A stretch of DNA of 64,000 nucleotides from Streptomyces liliiviolaceus (lineage in GTDB: Bacteria > Actinomycetota > Actinomycetes > Streptomycetales > Streptomycetaceae): NCBI RefSeq assembly GCF_018070025.1, contig NZ_JAGPYQ010000002.1, forward strand, positions 992,001 to 1,056,000, in the 5' to 3' direction. Of the stretch, positions 17,451-25,812 are shown piece after piece (within the stretch, counting starts at the first letter, position 1; each line of letters starts with the position of its first letter). A program made the translations under genes and the position numbers. The notes under the pieces are model-generated. The model searched no databases and was not told the DNA's origin. It worked only from the letters and a program-made list of their open reading frames with translations.

Positions 17451-19427
17451 TCAGTTCTGCACGCGCTCCTCGACGACCTTCGCGATCTTCGCGATGGCCT
17501 CGTCGAGCGGGATGCCGTTCTCCTGGGAGCCGTCGCGGTAACGGAAGGAGACGGCACCGGCGGCCATGTCCTCGTCGCCCGCGATGACCATGAAGGGCAC
17601 CTTCTGCTTCTGGGCGTTGCGGATCTTCTTCTGCATACGGTCGGAGGACGAGTCGACCTCGACCCGCAGCCCCTTCTTCTTCGCCTCGGCGGCGAACTTG
17701 TGCAGATAGTCGATGTGCGCGTCGCCGATCGGGATGCCCACCGCCTGGACGGGCGCCAGCCACGCCGGGAACGCGCCCGCGTAGTGCTCAAGCAGCACCG
17801 CGAAGAAGCGCTCGATCGAACCGAACAGGGCACGGTGGATCATGACCGGCCGCTGCTTGGTGCCGTCGGGCCCCGTGTACTCCAGGTCGAACCGCTCCGG
17901 CAGGTTGAAGTCGAGCTGCACGGTCGACATCTGCCAGGTCCGGCCGATCGCGTCCTTGGTCTGGACGGAGATCTTCGGCCCGTAGAACGCGGCGCCGCCC
18001 GGGTCCGGGACGAGCGGGAGACCCTGCTTCTCGGCCACCTGCCGCAGCGTCTCGGTGGCCTCCTCCCACACCTCGTCCGAGCCGACGAACTTCTCCGGGT
18101 CCTTGGTGGACAGCTCCAGGTAGAAGTCGGTCAGGCCGTAGTCCCGCAGCAGGCCGAGGACAAAGGTGAGCGTCTTGTCGAGCTCCTCCGCCATCTGCTC
18201 CCTGGTGCAGTAGATGTGCGCGTCGTCCTGGGTGAAGCCGCGTGCGCGGGTCAGGCCGTGCACGACGCCCGACTTCTCGTACCGGTACACGGTCCCGAAC
18301 TCGAAGAGGCGCAGCGGCAGTTCGCGGTAGGAGCGGCCGCGCGCGTCGAAGATCAGGTTGTGCATCGGGCAGTTCATGGGCTTGAGGTAGTAGTCCACGC
18401 CCTCGTCGAGCTGCATGGGCGGGTACATGCCGTCGGCGTACCAGTCCAGGTGGCCCGAGGTCTCGAAGAGCTTCCCCTTGGTGGCGTGCGGGGTGTAGAC
18501 GAACTCGTACCCCTCCTCCTCGTGGCGGCGCCGCGAGTAGTCCTCCATGACACGGCGGACGATGCCGCCCTTGGGGTGGAAGACCGCGAGGCCCGAGCCG
18601 ATCTGCTCCGGGATGGAGAACAGGTCCAGTTCGCTGCCGAGCTTGCGGTGGTCGCGCTTCTCGGCCTCGGCGAGGAACTCCAGGTGCGCCTTGAGCTCGT
18701 CCTTGGTGGGCCAGGCGGTGCCGTAGATGCGCTGGAGCATCGGGTTCTTCTCGCTGCCGCGCCAGTAGGCGGCGGCGTTGCGCATCAGCTTGAACGCCGG
18801 GATGTTGCGGGTGGTGGGCAGGTGGGGACCGCGGCAGAGGTCCTTCCAGCACAGGTCGCCGGTCTTGGCGTCGAGGTTGTCGTAGATGGTCAGCTCGCCG
18901 CCGCCCACCTCGACGTCCGCGCCGTCGTCGCTCGAAGCGGCGCCCTTGATGCCGATGAGCTCCAGCTTGTACGGCTCGTCGGCCAGCTCCTCGCGGGCGG
19001 CCTCGTCGGTGACGACCCGGCGGGAGAAGCGCTGGCCGCGCTTCTGGATCTCCTGCATCTTCTTCTCGACGGCCTTGAGGTCCTCGGGGGTGAAGGGCCG
19101 CGCCACGTCGAAGTCGTAGTAGAAGCCGTCCTTGACCGGCGGGCCGATGCCCAGCTTGGCCTCGGGGAACAGCTCCTGCACGGCCTGGGCCATCACGTGC
19201 GCGGTGGAGTGGCGCAGGATGTCGAGGCCGTCCTTGGAGGAGATCTCGACGCTCTCGACGGTCTCGCCGTCCTTCACCTCGTACGCGAGGTCCTTCAGCT
19301 CGCCCGCCACGCGCGCGGCGACGATGGTGCGCTCACCGGCGAAGAGCTCGGCCGCCGTAGTCCCCGTCGTCACCACGCGCTCTTCCCGCTCGGAATCGCG
19401 TTGGATGATCACACGGACGTCTGACAC
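17451..19427 (-). CDS. thrS: Threonyl-tRNA synthetase
   Basis: 658-residue class-II aminoacyl-tRNA synthetase. A TGS domain covers about residues 1-60, the editing domain holds [11 protein letters not shown], and the catalytic core holds the zinc-ligand region [10 protein letters not shown], the class-II motif [20 protein letters not shown] and a C-terminal anticodon-binding domain. Full length. I see no T-box-like leader in the 175 bp upstream. Confidence 0.98.
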   Translation of the reverse strand: MSDVRVIIQRDSEREERVVTTGTTAAELFAGERTIVAARVAGELKDLAYEVKDGETVESVEISSKDGLDILRHSTAHVMAQAVQELFPEAKLGIGPPVKDGFYYDFDVARPFTPEDLKAVEKKMQEIQKRGQRFSRRVVTDEAAREELADEPYKLELIGIKGAASSDDGADVEVGGGELTIYDNLDAKTGDLCWKDLCRGPHLPTTRNIPAFKLMRNAAAYWRGSEKNPMLQRIYGTAWPTKDELKAHLEFLAEAEKRDHRKLGSELDLFSIPEQIGSGLAVFHPKGGIVRRVMEDYSRRRHEEEGYEFVYTPHATKGKLFETSGHLDWYADGMYPPMQLDEGVDYYLKPMNCPMHNLIFDARGRSYRELPLRLFEFGTVYRYEKSGVVHGLTRARGFTQDDAHIYCTREQMAEELDKTLTFVLGLLRDYGLTDFYLELSTKDPEKFVGSDEVWEEATETLRQVAEKQGLPLVPDPGGAAFYGPKISVQTKDAIGRTWQMSTVQLDFNLPERFDLEYTGPDGTKQRPVMIHRALFGSIERFFAVLLEHYAGAFPAWLAPVQAVGIPIGDAHIDYLHKFAAEAKKKGLRVEVDSSSDRMQKKIRNAQKQKVPFMVIAGDEDMAAGAVSFRYRDGSQENGIPLDEAIAKIAKVVEERVQN

Positions 19428-19603
19428 CGGACTCTCCTGCCTGAAGGGAACGCGTGCGGCGACTCCTGCGCGCGTCGTGGAAGCGATCGTACCGAGCCGG
19501 GGGCACCGACCGCGAAACGGTTATCCCCACGCCCGCCCCCCGCCCGCTCCCAGCCCGCCGTCGGCCAGCCCTCACCCCGTCCGTGGCCCTTCCGCGGCCC
19601 GCG

Positions 19604-20827
19604 TCAGTCCTCCGTGCACGCCTCCTCGAAGAAGTCGAGGTTCTCCTGGAGGGACTTCAGCAGGCGGTCGCGCTCCGCCTCGTCGACCTGGACCGGTGTC
19701 ACCCCGGACGCGCCGGTCAGACGCCGGAATCCGCCGCGGCTCTCCAGCCGGCCGTGCACCCGCACCGGGAGTCCGACGAGATGGGCCTGCCCCGCGATCC
19801 GGTACGACTCCTCGTCGAGGGTCATCCGCACGTGCGGCACCTCGGCTCCCGCGATGACCTTCAGCCGTACCGTTCCGTCGCCGCGCGGCCCTGACCTGCG
19901 CATCCGCACCACGGCCCCGGTGATGCGCACGGGCACGGACGGCTCCTCGCGCAGATAGCGGGCGCCCGCCTCACGCAGCGCGGGCAGGTCGCCGGGCGAG
20001 AACTCGACGGGCTCCGCGGACGCCGCGCACCCCTCGGGGACCCCGGCGGCGGGCGCCCACTCGACGGCGATCCTGGCGCCCTCCGTACCCCGTACCAGCG
20101 CCGCGAGCGCCTCCGTCAGCTCATGGCTCACGCCCGCCTCGACCGCCCCGTCGAACGCGTCCATGCCACCGGTGGCTCGCCGGTAGTCGATCGCCTCACG
20201 GGCCGCGTACAGCGCCTGGTGGAGTTGGACGGCGAGCGGGCGGCCGGTGGCGACGGGGACGAAGGCGGTGAGGCGGCGGCCCCCGGGGGCGGCTCCGACC
20301 AGCACGTTCTCCAGGGACGCGGCGGCGGGCCTGCGGTGGCGGGCGCCGTGGTAGCCGGCCCGTCCGCGAGTGGCGAGGGCGCCCGCGAGGAGGATCTGCC
20401 GGGCCGCCGTACGCATCTGTTCCTCGACCGTCCACGGCGACGTGCCGACCGGGCCCACCGGTACGTCGCGCCACCAGTGGATCTCGTCGCTGGGCACGGC
20501 GAGGCCGACCAGGACGTCACGGGCGGACGGCGAACCGCTGCGGGACAGCGCGACGAGGGCCTCCCCCAGCAGGTCCTCGCTGTCCGGGAACGCCCGGCTC
20601 TCCGGCACGAGCAGACTGGTACCGGAACCGCCGGGCCCGGGCGGGGTCCAGCGGCCGTACCGGCCGGGTGCTCCGCCGCGGCGCTGCCAGCCGTGCCGCA
20701 GCAGCAGCGCGCCGAGGACGGCCGGATCGACCTCGTCGGGCCGCGGCGGCTGGTCCCACAGCCCCGGCGGCTCGACGGGGTGGGGCCTGACGGGGCGTAG
20801 GGGCTCGTCGAAGGGGCGGTGCGTCAC
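19604..20827 (-). CDS. Unknown conserved protein
   Basis: 407 residues, starting at GTG 20825-20827, which overlaps the stop of the DUF4365-like gene by four bases (GTGA), so the two are translationally coupled. No membrane segment or signal peptide. It begins with a Pro-rich region containing LWDQPPRPDEVDPAVLGALL and ends in a beta-rich region (VRMTLDEESYRIAGQAHLVG, LPVRVHGRLESRGGFRRLTG) that might be an OB-like or ligand-binding fold. I cannot assign a function. Conserved pairing with the upstream gene is the only clue. Confidence 0.8.
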   Translation of the reverse strand: MTHRPFDEPLRPVRPHPVEPPGLWDQPPRPDEVDPAVLGALLLRHGWQRRGGAPGRYGRWTPPGPGGSGTSLLVPESRAFPDSEDLLGEALVALSRSGSPSARDVLVGLAVPSDEIHWWRDVPVGPVGTSPWTVEEQMRTAARQILLAGALATRGRAGYHGARHRRPAAASLENVLVGAAPGGRRLTAFVPVATGRPLAVQLHQALYAAREAIDYRRATGGMDAFDGAVEAGVSHELTEALAALVRGTEGARIAVEWAPAAGVPEGCAASAEPVEFSPGDLPALREAGARYLREEPSVPVRITGAVVRMRRSGPRGDGTVRLKVIAGAEVPHVRMTLDEESYRIAGQAHLVGLPVRVHGRLESRGGFRRLTGASGVTPVQVDEAERDRLLKSLQENLDFFEEACTED

Positions 20828-21390
20828 GGTATGCCTCCCGTACCGACCCGCGTCATGATCTCGCAGAGCGCCCTGTCGTCGAAGACGCGCGTGGTCGGTA
20901 TCCGCACGGTGGTCCTGCGCCGGCCGGTGATCCGGTGCCCGGCGAGGTTGATCCAGTAGCAGCAGTGCCGCAGATCGAGGCCTTCGTGGCCGGCGCGCAG
21001 CCAGTCGTCCTGCGATCTGGGCACGAGCATCACGACCAGTATTTTGTGCACCGAGACCGGGGTCCGGGCCAGCTTCTCCAGGTGGGCGTTGTCGAGCGTG
21101 AAGGAGAAGGCGGCGCCCGGCGGGTTCGGCGGGATCTGGTACGTGCACTTGAGCTGCACCTTGATGGTGACTTCGTCGTCGACCGTGTGCCCGGGGGCGC
21201 TGTGGCTGACGTGCCAGTCGATGCCGTTGTCCGGAAAGGGCTGGGACAGGGAGCAGCCCGAGGCGGCCGCCACCGCGTGCAGATAGCCGACCTGCAGTGT
21301 CTCCATGCATGCGGTGGTGGCCAGTGAGCCGCGATGCGGTGCCGTCCGCCGGGGCAGCAGCCCGCCCTGCTCGGGCTGCGCGAGCGCCAT
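20824..21390 (-). CDS. DUF4365-like protein
   Basis: 188 residues; ATG at 21388-21390 behind GGAAGG. The core runs METLQVGYLHAVAAASGCSL, then FPDNGIDWHVSH with a conserved Asp, then VTIKVQLKCTYQIP with a Q-x-K pattern. A central acidic residue followed by QxK is how PD-(D/E)xK nuclease-like folds look, and DUF4365 is linked to that superfamily in databases as I remember it; nuclease activity here is inference. First gene of a two-gene unit, divergent from the exonuclease gene. Confidence 0.75.
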   Translation of the reverse strand: MALAQPEQGGLLPRRTAPHRGSLATTACMETLQVGYLHAVAAASGCSLSQPFPDNGIDWHVSHSAPGHTVDDEVTIKVQLKCTYQIPPNPPGAAFSFTLDNAHLEKLARTPVSVHKILVVMLVPRSQDDWLRAGHEGLDLRHCCYWINLAGHRITGRRRTTVRIPTTRVFDDRALCEIMTRVGTGGIP

Positions 21391-21558
21391 GTCCAACAGC
21401 CTTCCGAATCCGGTGAATCCCCGCGACGAGTCGCTGAACTGCAAAGACCCGTACCTCTGTTGTCTCCTTCCGGCGTACGGCGCAAACAGCCCGGGTATCA
21501 CAAAAAGGGCAGGGGACGGCGCGTCAACTGCCGAAGGTGAACGAGGAGTTGTGTGCGT

Positions 21559-22287
21559 ATGACGTGCTGGTACGAAGGGCCCTTGACCGCTTTCGACACG
21601 GAGACGACCGGTGTCGACGTCGAAACCGACCGGATCGTGTCGGCCGCAGTCGTCGTCCAGGACGCTCCCGGCAGCCGCCCGCGCGTGCGTCGCTGGCTGG
21701 TGAATCCGGGGGTGCCGGTGCCCGAGGGCGCCACGGCGGTGCACGGGCTGACGGACGAACATCTGCGGCGCAGCGGTCGCTGGCCGTCGCCCGTCATGGA
21801 CGAGATAGTCAGGGAGCTGGCCGACCAGAGCGCGGCGGGACGGCCGCTCGTGGTGATGAACGCGCCCTTCGATCTGACGCTCCTGGACCGGGAGTTGCGC
21901 AGGCACCGGGCGTCCTCGCTGGACCACTGGTTCGAGTCCGCGCCGCTGCGCGTCCTCGATCCGCGGGTCCTCGACAAGTATCTGGACCGCTACCGCAAGG
22001 GCCGCCGCACGCTGACGGACCTGTGCGCGCACTACGAGGTGGAGTTGCAGGGCGCCCACGAGGCGGCGGCCGACGCCTTGGCCTCGCTGGAGGTCGTCCG
22101 GGCGATCGGGCGGCGGTTCGCGACCCGTATGGAGCGGCTGTCGCCGGCCGAACTGCACACGCTGCAGGGCGGCTGGCACGCGGCGCAGGCCCGTGGCCTG
22201 CAGGCGTGGTTCGCCCGCAGCGGTTCGGAGGAGCTGGTCGACCAGTCCTGGCCCCTGCGGCCCGAACTGCCGGCGGAGGCCGCCTGA
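21559..22287 (+). CDS. DEDDh 3'-5' exonuclease (DNA polymerase III epsilon-like)
   Basis: 242 residues from ATG 21559 (MTCWYEGPL; GTG 21553 is an alternative, both behind GAGGAG). Exo I is TAFDTETTG, Exo II includes VVMNAPFDLTLL, and Exo III is GAHEAAADALASLEV with the His and Asp of the DEDDh class. A housekeeping-type proofreading or single-strand trimming exonuclease. A C-terminal tail of about 60 residues is Trp/Arg-containing without a known domain. Followed by a strong hairpin. Confidence 0.92.
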   Translation: MTCWYEGPLTAFDTETTGVDVETDRIVSAAVVVQDAPGSRPRVRRWLVNPGVPVPEGATAVHGLTDEHLRRSGRWPSPVMDEIVRELADQSAAGRPLVVMNAPFDLTLLDRELRRHRASSLDHWFESAPLRVLDPRVLDKYLDRYRKGRRTLTDLCAHYEVELQGAHEAAADALASLEVVRAIGRRFATRMERLSPAELHTLQGGWHAAQARGLQAWFARSGSEELVDQSWPLRPELPAEAA

Positions 22288-22311
22288 GCGCCGCGCTGCG
22301 CGGAGCCATGC

Positions 22312-22345
22312 AAAAAGCCGGTCCGTCTGTGACGGACCGGCCTTT
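22312..22345. terminator. Bidirectional intrinsic terminator
   Basis: GCCGGTCCGTC (22317-22327) pairs with GACGGACCGGC (22331-22341) over 11 bp with a TGT loop; AAAAA precedes and CTTT follows. It ends transcription of the exonuclease gene from the left and of the minus-strand tRNA-Val from the right. Confidence 0.85.
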
Positions 22346-22350
22346 CCCGG

Positions 22351-22422
22351 TGGGCGATACTGGGTTCGAACCAGTGACCTCTTCGGTGTGAACGAAGCGC
22401 TCTCCCACTGAGCTAATCGCCC
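22351..22422 (-). tRNA. tRNA-Val(CAC)
   Basis: 72 nt; acceptor GGGCGAT pairs perfectly with ATCGCCC, discriminator A. The anticodon arm CTTCG-TTCACAC-CGAAG gives anticodon CAC (GUG codons). CCA is not encoded. Differs by two bases from the second tRNA-Val(CAC) at 33179. Terminator immediately downstream. Confidence 0.97.
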
Positions 22423-22461
22423 GGGAACGCACCGAACAATACAGGTCTCCGTGCGTTTCCT

Positions 22462-22932
22462 TCAAACCGCTTCGCGGTTCCCCCGTAGGTGGGCGGCGAG
22501 CCCTCGCCGCCCCGCCCGCATCATCAGCGCGTGATTGGCGCGGAAGACGGGCCGCCCCGGCACCGCGAACCGTCGCAGCAGCGGCTTGGTCACGTGCACC
22601 TCCTGGTCGTACTGGGCGCGGGTGCCCGGCCCGTCGTCCGTTCCGTCGGCGGTGATGGTCCACCGCGCCCAGCCGTCCATGTCACCGGTCATCGCGATCT
22701 CCAGGACGCCGGCCGCCCGGTCGCGCCGGACCTCCCTGGCGGTGAGGACCAGGTCGTACGGCAGCACCGAGCGGATCCGGATGACGCCCTTGACCTCGTC
22801 GACGCGTGTCACCTCGCGCACCTGCGGCCACCAGCGCGGATAGCGCTCCGGGTCGGCCAGCGCGGCGTAGACGTCGTCGGGCGGGGCGGCGAGGATCCAG
22901 AGGCTGCGGAAGCGGTAGTGCGTCCAGTCCAT
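22462..22932 (-). CDS. SRPBCC (START/Bet v1-like) family protein
   Basis: 156 residues from ATG 22932 (MDWTHYRFRSLWILAAPPDD); an in-frame ATG at 22941 also exists. The opening WILAAPPDDVYAALADPERYPRWWPQV is the standard first strand and helix of polyketide-cyclase/dehydratase-like SRPBCC proteins, which bind hydrophobic ligands in a helix-grip cavity. The ligand and role are unknown. No partner genes in an operon; the divergent gene at 23103 is a membrane protein. Confidence 0.88.
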   Translation of the reverse strand: MDWTHYRFRSLWILAAPPDDVYAALADPERYPRWWPQVREVTRVDEVKGVIRIRSVLPYDLVLTAREVRRDRAAGVLEIAMTGDMDGWARWTITADGTDDGPGTRAQYDQEVHVTKPLLRRFAVPGRPVFRANHALMMRAGRRGLAAHLRGNREAV

Positions 22933-23102
22933 GGGTGTCATGATCCGGGTCTGCCCGCCCAGCACAAGCCCATGACGCGCCATGCCTGCCCATGACCGTG
23001 CACGACTGCCCATGGCTGCCCATGGCTGCCCGGTACGGATCTGAGTACGTCCTGAGTACGTACGCTCATGCCGTGGGACGTGACCCGGACCACACTCCAG
23101 GC

Positions 23103-25544
23103 ATGATGAACATTCCGCCGCCGGCCGAGGAGTTGCGGATCCTCGACCACGAGCTGTGGCAACTGGACGCCCGCAGGGCCCAGTTGCTGGCCCGCCGGAT
23201 CTGGCTGCTCGACGTGCTCCGGTCGGCCGGGCCCCAGGCGGCCCCGGCCCCTGCCCCCGCCTCCTGGCCGCCGCGCGGTCACGGGCCCCGACGCCCGGAG
23301 GCCACGGCCCCCGGTGTGCAGAACGTGCTGCTCGTGCTCGGCGGCGTCCTGCTGACCATCGCGGCCATCGCGTTCACGCTGGTCAGCTGGGGCGACATGG
23401 GTATCGCCGGACGGTCGGCGGTCCTCGGCGCGGTCACCGCGGCCGCGCTCGCCGCGCCGGTGCCGCTGCTCAAGCGCGGTCTCCGCTCGACGGCGGAATC
23501 GGTGGCGGGCCTCGGCCTCGCGCTGACGGTGCTCGACGCCTACGCCCTGCACGAGGTCTCCCTCTCCGCGGTGGACGGCACCGGCTACGCGGCAGCGGCG
23601 GCGGCTCTCCTGGCCGCGCTGTGGACGGCGTACGGCCGCGTGCTCGGCGACCTGCGACTGCCCTTCCCGGCAGCCGTGGCGGCGGCCCAACTCCCCCTGC
23701 TGCTCTGGGCGGTGGCGGCCGACGCGGGCGACCACGCGATCACGGCGGCACTCCTGGTGACGGCCGCGTCGGACACCGCGCTGGCCCTTTCCGTCCCCGT
23801 GCGCTCCATCCGGTCCGTACGAATCGTGGCCGCCGTCGGCGCGTACGGAACGGGCGCCTTCGGCGTCCTGGCGGCCGGCGTCCTCACCTGGGACGCCCCC
23901 GGTCCGAGCGCCGCCGCCCGTGCGGCGGCGCTCCTCGCCCTCGCCGCGGCGATCGCGCTCGGAGCCGCCTGGCGTGCCCCCGAGGAGCGGGCCGCTCTCG
24001 CTCTGGCGTCGGCCGGCGGTCTGATCGCCGTCGCCGCGGCGGACGGCGTGCTGCGTACGGTCCTGCCCGGTGTGTGGACGGTCCCGGCCTGTCTGGCCTG
24101 CGCGATCGCACTGCTGTCGGTACGCGGCACCTGGCTGCCCGGGACCGTACGCCGTGGCCTGTTCCGGTCCTCCGCGACGGTGCAGGCGCTCGCCGTGGCC
24201 TGGGCCCTGCCCCTCGTCCTCCTGACCCTGTTCGGCCCGGCCGGGTGGGCCGCGCACGCGTGGTCCGGGGCTCCGTCGGACGCCCGCGACGCGGTGACGG
24301 TCTCCGCGCCGTGGACGTCCGGCACGGAGAGCGCTCCGCTGGTGCTGGCGGCGGTGGCGGCGGTGCTGGCCCTGACGTTCCGGAGCGGCGCGCTCCGCCC
24401 CTTCGCCCCGAGCGGGGCGCTGCTCCTGGCCTGGTCCGCGACCCTGCCCCTGCCCGCGATCGCACAACTCCCCTACGCGGCAGCCCTTCTGACGCACGGC
24501 GCCCTCACGGTGGCGCTGCCGGCGGCAGCGGCGTACACGTCCACGACCGTCGACCACTCCCCGACTGCGGGCCGCCGCGCGGCTCTGCTCCCGACCACAG
24601 CGCTCTGTCTCGCGCTCCTCGGCTCACTGCACCTCGTGGCCCTCTCCCTGGCCTCCGAAGCGGCGACGCTCGCCGTGCTCGGAACCCTGACCGCGGTGTT
24701 CGCGTCGGCGGCGGCCCTGCGGAAGGGGACGCACATCCGGGCCGTCGCGACCGCGACCGCCCTCGCGTACGCCACGGCGCTCGCCTGTGCCACGGGCGTG
24801 TCCCTCGACTGGCGGCCGCAGCACATCGCGCTGCTCGTCCTGGTGGTGCCGGCCGTTGCCGCGGTGCTGGCGCCCCGGTGCGGCGATCGCGCGACGACGG
24901 TGTCCGCCGAGATCACGGGAGCCGTCGCGGGACTGCTGGCGATCGACCTCGCGACCGCCGAACTGCCCGTCCTCGCCCTGGTCCTGGCCCTGTGCGGGGT
25001 GATCGCCGCGGGCACGGCCGTACGCGAGGACCGCAGGCGGGTCGGCCATGCGGCGGCCGTGCTGTTCGTGCTGGCCGCGTGGGTCCGGCTCGCTGCCTGG
25101 GAGGTGGGCGCCCCGGAGGCGTACACGCTGCCGGTGACCGTGCCCGCGCTGCTGCTCGGGTACGCCCGCAGGAGCCGTGACGCGGAGGCCTCGTCCTGGA
25201 CGGCGTACGGGCCCGGCCTCTCGGTGACGCTGCTGCCGAGCCTGCTGGCCGTCTGGGGCGACGCGAACTGGCTGCGCCCCCTGCTGCTGGGTTCCGCGGC
25301 ACTCGCCGTCACCCTCCTCGGCGTCCGGCACCGCCTGCGGGCCCCGCTCGTCCTGGGCGGCGCCACGCTGATCCTGGTCGCGCTCCACGAACTGGCCCCG
25401 TACATCGCCCAGGCCATGGGCGCGGTCCCCCGCTGGGCGCCGCCGGCCCTGGTCGGCCTCCTTCTCCTGACCCTGGGCGCCACGTACGAACAACGCCTCC
25501 GGGACGCGCGGCGGGTCAGGGACGTCCTGGGCCGGATGCGCTGA
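23103..25544 (+). CDS. Large polytopic membrane protein, SCO7613-C-terminal-domain type
   Basis: About 813 residues from the paired ATGs at 23103/23106 (MMNIPPPAEELRILDHELWQ). A short N-terminal helical segment (RILDHELWQLDARRAQLLAR) and a Pro-rich linker lead into about 20 or more hydrophobic segments made mostly of Ala, Leu and Val. The first block, VLLVLGGVLLTIAAIAFTLV then SWGDMGIAGRSAVLGAVTAA, is what I remember of a Streptomyces family named after SCO7613. No transporter motif is visible and function is unknown. G+C and codon use match neighbours. Confidence 0.82.
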   Translation: MMNIPPPAEELRILDHELWQLDARRAQLLARRIWLLDVLRSAGPQAAPAPAPASWPPRGHGPRRPEATAPGVQNVLLVLGGVLLTIAAIAFTLVSWGDMGIAGRSAVLGAVTAAALAAPVPLLKRGLRSTAESVAGLGLALTVLDAYALHEVSLSAVDGTGYAAAAAALLAALWTAYGRVLGDLRLPFPAAVAAAQLPLLLWAVAADAGDHAITAALLVTAASDTALALSVPVRSIRSVRIVAAVGAYGTGAFGVLAAGVLTWDAPGPSAAARAAALLALAAAIALGAAWRAPEERAALALASAGGLIAVAAADGVLRTVLPGVWTVPACLACAIALLSVRGTWLPGTVRRGLFRSSATVQALAVAWALPLVLLTLFGPAGWAAHAWSGAPSDARDAVTVSAPWTSGTESAPLVLAAVAAVLALTFRSGALRPFAPSGALLLAWSATLPLPAIAQLPYAAALLTHGALTVALPAAAAYTSTTVDHSPTAGRRAALLPTTALCLALLGSLHLVALSLASEAATLAVLGTLTAVFASAAALRKGTHIRAVATATALAYATALACATGVSLDWRPQHIALLVLVVPAVAAVLAPRCGDRATTVSAEITGAVAGLLAIDLATAELPVLALVLALCGVIAAGTAVREDRRRVGHAAAVLFVLAAWVRLAAWEVGAPEAYTLPVTVPALLLGYARRSRDAEASSWTAYGPGLSVTLLPSLLAVWGDANWLRPLLLGSAALAVTLLGVRHRLRAPLVLGGATLILVALHELAPYIAQAMGAVPRWAPPALVGLLLLTLGATYEQRLRDARRVRDVLGRMR

Positions 25545-25586
25545 GGCCGCCCCACAGGGAGTCGCCCCGCCAGGGGCGCTCCCGAG

Positions 25587-25797
25587 GGGGCGCGGGGAAC
25601 TGCGCGGCCAGCCACAACGGACCCGCACCCGATCCCCCCGGGAGGGGGTCCACCGCAGGCGCGTGAGCCACTGCAGGCACGTCGTGGCTGGTCGCGCAGT
25701 TCCCCGCGCCCCTGAAAGGCGCCAGGGCAGGCGCACGTACTCGACTGCGGGCACATCGTGGCCGGCCGCGCAGTTCCCCGCGCCCCTAAAGGGCGCC
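25587..25797. repeat. Three copies of the dispersed palindromic element
   Basis: One reverse-orientation copy (25587-25628, GGGGCGCGGGGAACTGCGCG) and two forward copies (25684-25723 and 25758-25797, CCGCGCAGTTCCCCGCGCCC-type) fill the 268 bp between two convergent genes, the polytopic membrane protein and the lyase-like enzyme. The paired orientation allows large hairpins. No gene lies here. Confidence 0.88.
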
Positions 25798-25812
25798 CCC
25801 CCCGCCGTAGCG

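Noticed and set aside
19428..19603. T-box leader of thrS
   Set aside because: No T-box sequence or specifier loop was found in the upstream 175 bp.
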